This document shows, one piece after another, positions 31,919 through 34,008 of a DNA stretch of 34,008 nucleotides. The notes beneath the pieces were generated by a model that was given only the letters and a program-made list of their open reading frames with translations, did not search any database and had not been told where the DNA came from. The DNA lies in the NCBI GenBank assembly GCA_002688185.1, contig NZCE01000033.1, positions 1 through 34,008 of the forward strand, written 5' to 3'. Position 1 is the stretch's first letter. Each line of letters opens with the position of its first letter. Both the position numbers and the translations under genes were made by a program. This DNA comes from Spirochaetales bacterium. Lineage in GTDB: Bacteria > Spirochaetota > Spirochaetia > ARS1246.

Positions 31919-32103
31919 CTACTCTGTGACGGACCCTGAGCGGAGCCAGGGAGGAGCTCACGCAAAGCGAATATCGCGCTGAGAACGCCCGAGACTGTGC
32001 CATACAAGGCAGTCGAAAGGAGTGGGCGTGAAATTCGCCCACGTGTCGCGATTGAGTTTTCAGACAGTCTGTCGGCGCGCCCGGCCCACTCACGCTGTCT
32101 TTT
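31919..32103 (+). other. GC-rich structured intergenic region (candidate structured RNA or switch)
   Basis: No coding frame is convincing here, yet complementary segments are dense. CCCTG/CAGGG (31934-31938 with 31947-31951) form a hairpin. Nested pairs are ATCGCG/CGCGAT (31973-31978 with 32047-32052), ACGCCC/GGGCGT (31985-31990 with 32024-32029) and GAC-TGCC/GGCA-GTC (31993-32001 with 32008-32014). The G-rich segment at 32020-32028 has two competing partners: CGCCCAC at 32036-32042 and GCCCACTC at 32084-32091. AGACAG/CTGTCT (32062-32067 with 32095-32100) ends in TTTT, like a terminator. It matches no RNA class I can name. It could terminate the RNB transcript or switch expression of the following kinase. 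Confidence 0.45.
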
Positions 32104-32122
32104 CCCATCCGAGGAAATAAAC

Positions 32123-32128
32123 TATAAT
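32123..32128 (+). promoter_or_regulatory. -10 box for the Cys4-lid histidine kinase gene
   Basis: A perfect TATAAT lies 47 bases before the ATG. The -35 position (17 bases upstream, about 32100-32105) is poor and falls in the T-run that ends the structured region. GGGGTAGG precedes the start codon. Confidence 0.5.
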
Positions 32129-32175
32129 TTCTCGCGTCATATTCGGATAGCCATGATTGATTTGGGGTAGGTTGA

Positions 32176-33483
32176 ATGCTCAATCTTAGTGAGCGTACAA
32201 TAAGAGATACAATTCATAGGCGCGTCGCGTATTCCTGTGCTATTGCCGCGATGCTGGTTGCCATTTTGAATTTCACCGTTGGCTTAATTGTCCAGAAGCG
32301 ACCCCTCGGCGATATACTCACCCATCCCACCGTCTTGATGCTCGCCGCGGTGTCCGCCCTGTTTTTGTTGTCGGCATTGAAGGACTGGGTTGCATTCAGG
32401 CTTTTCCATGTGGCGATTTTTCTCGGCTACCCTATAGGATTTGCTCTTCTTGAGGATTCCAATCCGTATTCTACAACGCCGCTTATCTGGGGCATCTATG
32501 GCATGATACTGTCAATTCAATATGGCTTCTTCAGAAAAAAGTTCTGGGTTAAAATTCTCATTTATCTTTCCTTGGTATTTGTTGTAAAAATTTATACCGC
32601 ATTCAGCGTGGATTTTTTTGCCTATCACACGGCGTTTGGTGCTTTTATCCTGATGATTCTCTTTGTGTACCTATTCTGGATAGTTTTTGCGGAGGAGATT
32701 CGGCAATACGCGGACGAAAACTATCAGCTTAAGATAGAACGTGACAAGAATAAAATATTTGTAGATTTTGGCAAAAACATTGCGGGTGTAATCCACAACA
32801 TCAAGTCGGTGATGATGTCCATTGAAGGCTACAACGACATCATGAGGATCACCCATAAATCTGAATGGGATAACATGCTCGATCTCCAAAAACGATCAAA
32901 TAAAAGAATGCTCGAAATGATTAATAACTTTATGGAGGCGGTCCGATCCTACCAGAGGGAAGAAGAACAGCATGTGTCGCTTAACCGCTTAGTTATGGGA
33001 TCCGTAGAGGTGCTAAAAGGAAACGCCGAATTAAAAGGTAAATTAAAGATCCACATGGATCTGAGGGAGCCGGACGCGATCCATGCGGCACCGATGATTA
33101 TAATGCAAACCATTGATAATTTAGTTACAAACTCCGCCCATGCCATGAAAAACACCGGGCACTTCGATCTCGAAATCAAGACCTTTCCTGAACAAGGTTA
33201 CACCGTTTTGGCCGTGGAGGATCAGGGTCACGGAATCGATTTTTGTCATGACTGCATACTGAAAGATTGTGTGAAATGCAAAAACTTTGAAATTGGTAGA
33301 TCGAGAAAAAAGGACGGCACCGGAATCGGCGTGGTGTTTGTACAGCAAACCATGAGAGAATTGCAGGGAAAAATGAAAATCGACAGCGTTCTAGGAACCG
33401 GCACCACCGTTCGCCTTTTTTTCCCTTCAGCGGCATCTGAAAATCGCGGAAAGTCGCAAGACGCGGTAAGAACTTATGGCTGA
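32176..33483 (+). CDS. Membrane histidine kinase with a Cys4 motif in the ATP lid
   Basis: The 435-residue protein has six or so membrane helices in residues 15-175 with short loops, a linker helix (EEIRQYADENYQLKIERDKN), and a dimerisation helix with phospho-acceptor His207 (NIAGVIHNIKSVM). The ATPase domain follows, with N-box TIDNLVTNSAHAM, G1 box VEDQGHGI and G2 box DGTGIGVV. Between G1 and the F/G2 boxes, where the mobile ATP lid normally sits, the sequence holds FCHDCILKDCVKC: four Cys (357, 360, 365, 368) in C-x2-C-x4-C-x2-C spacing. This looks like a Zn or Fe-S site placed to control ATP access. No response regulator is adjacent; the next gene overlaps by eight bases and encodes a small unknown protein. 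Confidence 0.92.
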   Translation: MLNLSERTIRDTIHRRVAYSCAIAAMLVAILNFTVGLIVQKRPLGDILTHPTVLMLAAVSALFLLSALKDWVAFRLFHVAIFLGYPIGFALLEDSNPYSTTPLIWGIYGMILSIQYGFFRKKFWVKILIYLSLVFVVKIYTAFSVDFFAYHTAFGAFILMILFVYLFWIVFAEEIRQYADENYQLKIERDKNKIFVDFGKNIAGVIHNIKSVMMSIEGYNDIMRITHKSEWDNMLDLQKRSNKRMLEMINNFMEAVRSYQREEEQHVSLNRLVMGSVEVLKGNAELKGKLKIHMDLREPDAIHAAPMIIMQTIDNLVTNSAHAMKNTGHFDLEIKTFPEQGYTVLAVEDQGHGIDFCHDCILKDCVKCKNFEIGRSRKKDGTGIGVVFVQQTMRELQGKMKIDSVLGTGTTVRLFFPSAASENRGKSQDAVRTYG

Positions 33484-33865
33484 GTACGACCGGTTTGCCG
33501 GCATATTGAGAAACATCATCAAGCGCGGACGAGCTGGAGATGACTTAAGCCTTTCAAAGGCACTTGAGAATGCGTTTGTCTCGAGTACATCATGGCTGCC
33601 GAAAACTTTCGTCTATGATGTATTTAACTATTTTTTAACAGGGTACGGGACGCCGTCTGACGTTGACGGCATTCAGTCTGCCGGCGAGAAGCTACTCGAG
33701 CTGCTGCATCTGTTGGAGATGGACTATGAGCGGGAGATAGAGACGTTCAACGATGACGATTGGCGATTTATTGGTGAATCAATCTCCGATTGTGCCGTTG
33801 ACCTCGATCAAGAATTACTCACCTACGTCATGAAAAAAATAGTGTCAAAGGGATTAATCGGATAG
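33476..33865 (+). CDS. Small hypothetical protein coupled to the Cys4-lid kinase
   Basis: The 129-residue, mostly helical and acidic protein starts MAEYDRFAGILRNIIKRGRA and contains WLPKTFVYDVFNYFLTGYGT and a C-terminal stretch EIETFNDDDWRFIGESISDC. I do not recognise the family; there is no receiver domain, membrane segment or DNA-binding motif. Its ATG lies inside the end of the kinase gene (overlap ATGGCTGA), so the two should be made together and may interact. It might be a phosphotransfer, regulatory or adaptor protein for the kinase, but this rests on position alone. After its stop, the last 143 bases of the window show no gene or clear terminator. Confidence 0.7.
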   Translation: MAEYDRFAGILRNIIKRGRAGDDLSLSKALENAFVSSTSWLPKTFVYDVFNYFLTGYGTPSDVDGIQSAGEKLLELLHLLEMDYEREIETFNDDDWRFIGESISDCAVDLDQELLTYVMKKIVSKGLIG

Positions 33866-34008
33866 AAATATTTTGCAGAAAGTTGTTTTTTAGCACTCGT
33901 CGAGATATACTAACCTCGATTTCCACGGTCCGATAATGAGCTAACATTTCATCGCACGTGAGTGTCGCGTGTCAAGAAAAAACAATCTTTAGGCGTTTGC
34001 CACCAAAC

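Noticed and set aside
31958..31970. ACGCAAAGC, a core string of the c-di-GMP-I (GEMM) riboswitch
   Set aside because: The other conserved GEMM parts (CACGCA-x-AGGGCAAACC, the GAAA tetraloop and its receptor stem) are absent, so the match is treated as chance.
1..34008. tRNA, rRNA, tmRNA, prophage or integrase signals
   Set aside because: None was recognised in the sequence; apart from the partial IS at the left edge, no mobile element gene is present.

Overview
The window looks like a chromosomal stretch of an uncultivated, Gram-negative-type heterotrophic bacterium. It has Shine-Dalgarno starts, a lipobox lipoprotein, sigma70-like promoters and Rho-independent terminators. It combines sugar-polymer enzymes (GH29, GH38, a heparinase-type lyase), Hanks-type Ser/Thr kinases, an RRM RNA-binding protein and a heptamer minisatellite. 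That mix recalls deep-branching candidate phyla, PVC relatives and former Deltaproteobacteria. No rRNA or other phylogenetic marker is present, so the taxonomic guess is weak.

Layout. Positions 1-95 are the end of an IS1595-like insertion sequence running off the left edge. It abuts the open 3' end of a truncated gene (96-215, C-terminus resembling multihaem cytochromes), whose terminator (239-271) survives. From 375 to 13265 a tightly spaced plus-strand run encodes a histidine kinase and NarL-type regulator, a cytoplasmic GH29 fucosidase, a relic of a short-chain dehydrogenase, an epimerase, a GNAT acetyltransferase, a three-subunit molybdenum hydroxylase, an enolase-superfamily sugar-acid dehydratase, a second epimerase, a zinc alcohol dehydrogenase and an RNA-methyltransferase-like protein. 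The simplest reading is a regulated oxidative route for a deoxy-sugar such as L-fucose; the substrate is inferred. Next come an RRM protein with a long leader, its terminator and a small charged protein (13369-14199).

The middle holds a minus-strand ClpP-like protease/D-aminoacylase pair (16472 to 14378), a CsgG-like lipoprotein overlapping an orphan sugar-ABC permease (16774-18706), a GH38 alpha-mannosidase (18821-21934), and a minus-strand pair of a UxuA-like dehydratase and a COG0523 GTPase (24109 to 21946).

The right third (24383-31918) is a translationally coupled set: a heparinase II/III-like protein without a signal peptide, a Ser/Thr kinase, a paralogous pseudokinase with the catalytic Asp and Lys replaced, and an RNase II-family protein. 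A GC-rich structured intergenic region (31919-32103) follows. Then comes a membrane histidine kinase whose ATP lid carries a Cys4 motif, overlapping a small unknown protein (32176-33865). The kinase/pseudokinase/RNB set and the Cys4-lid kinase are the best candidates for undescribed biology.
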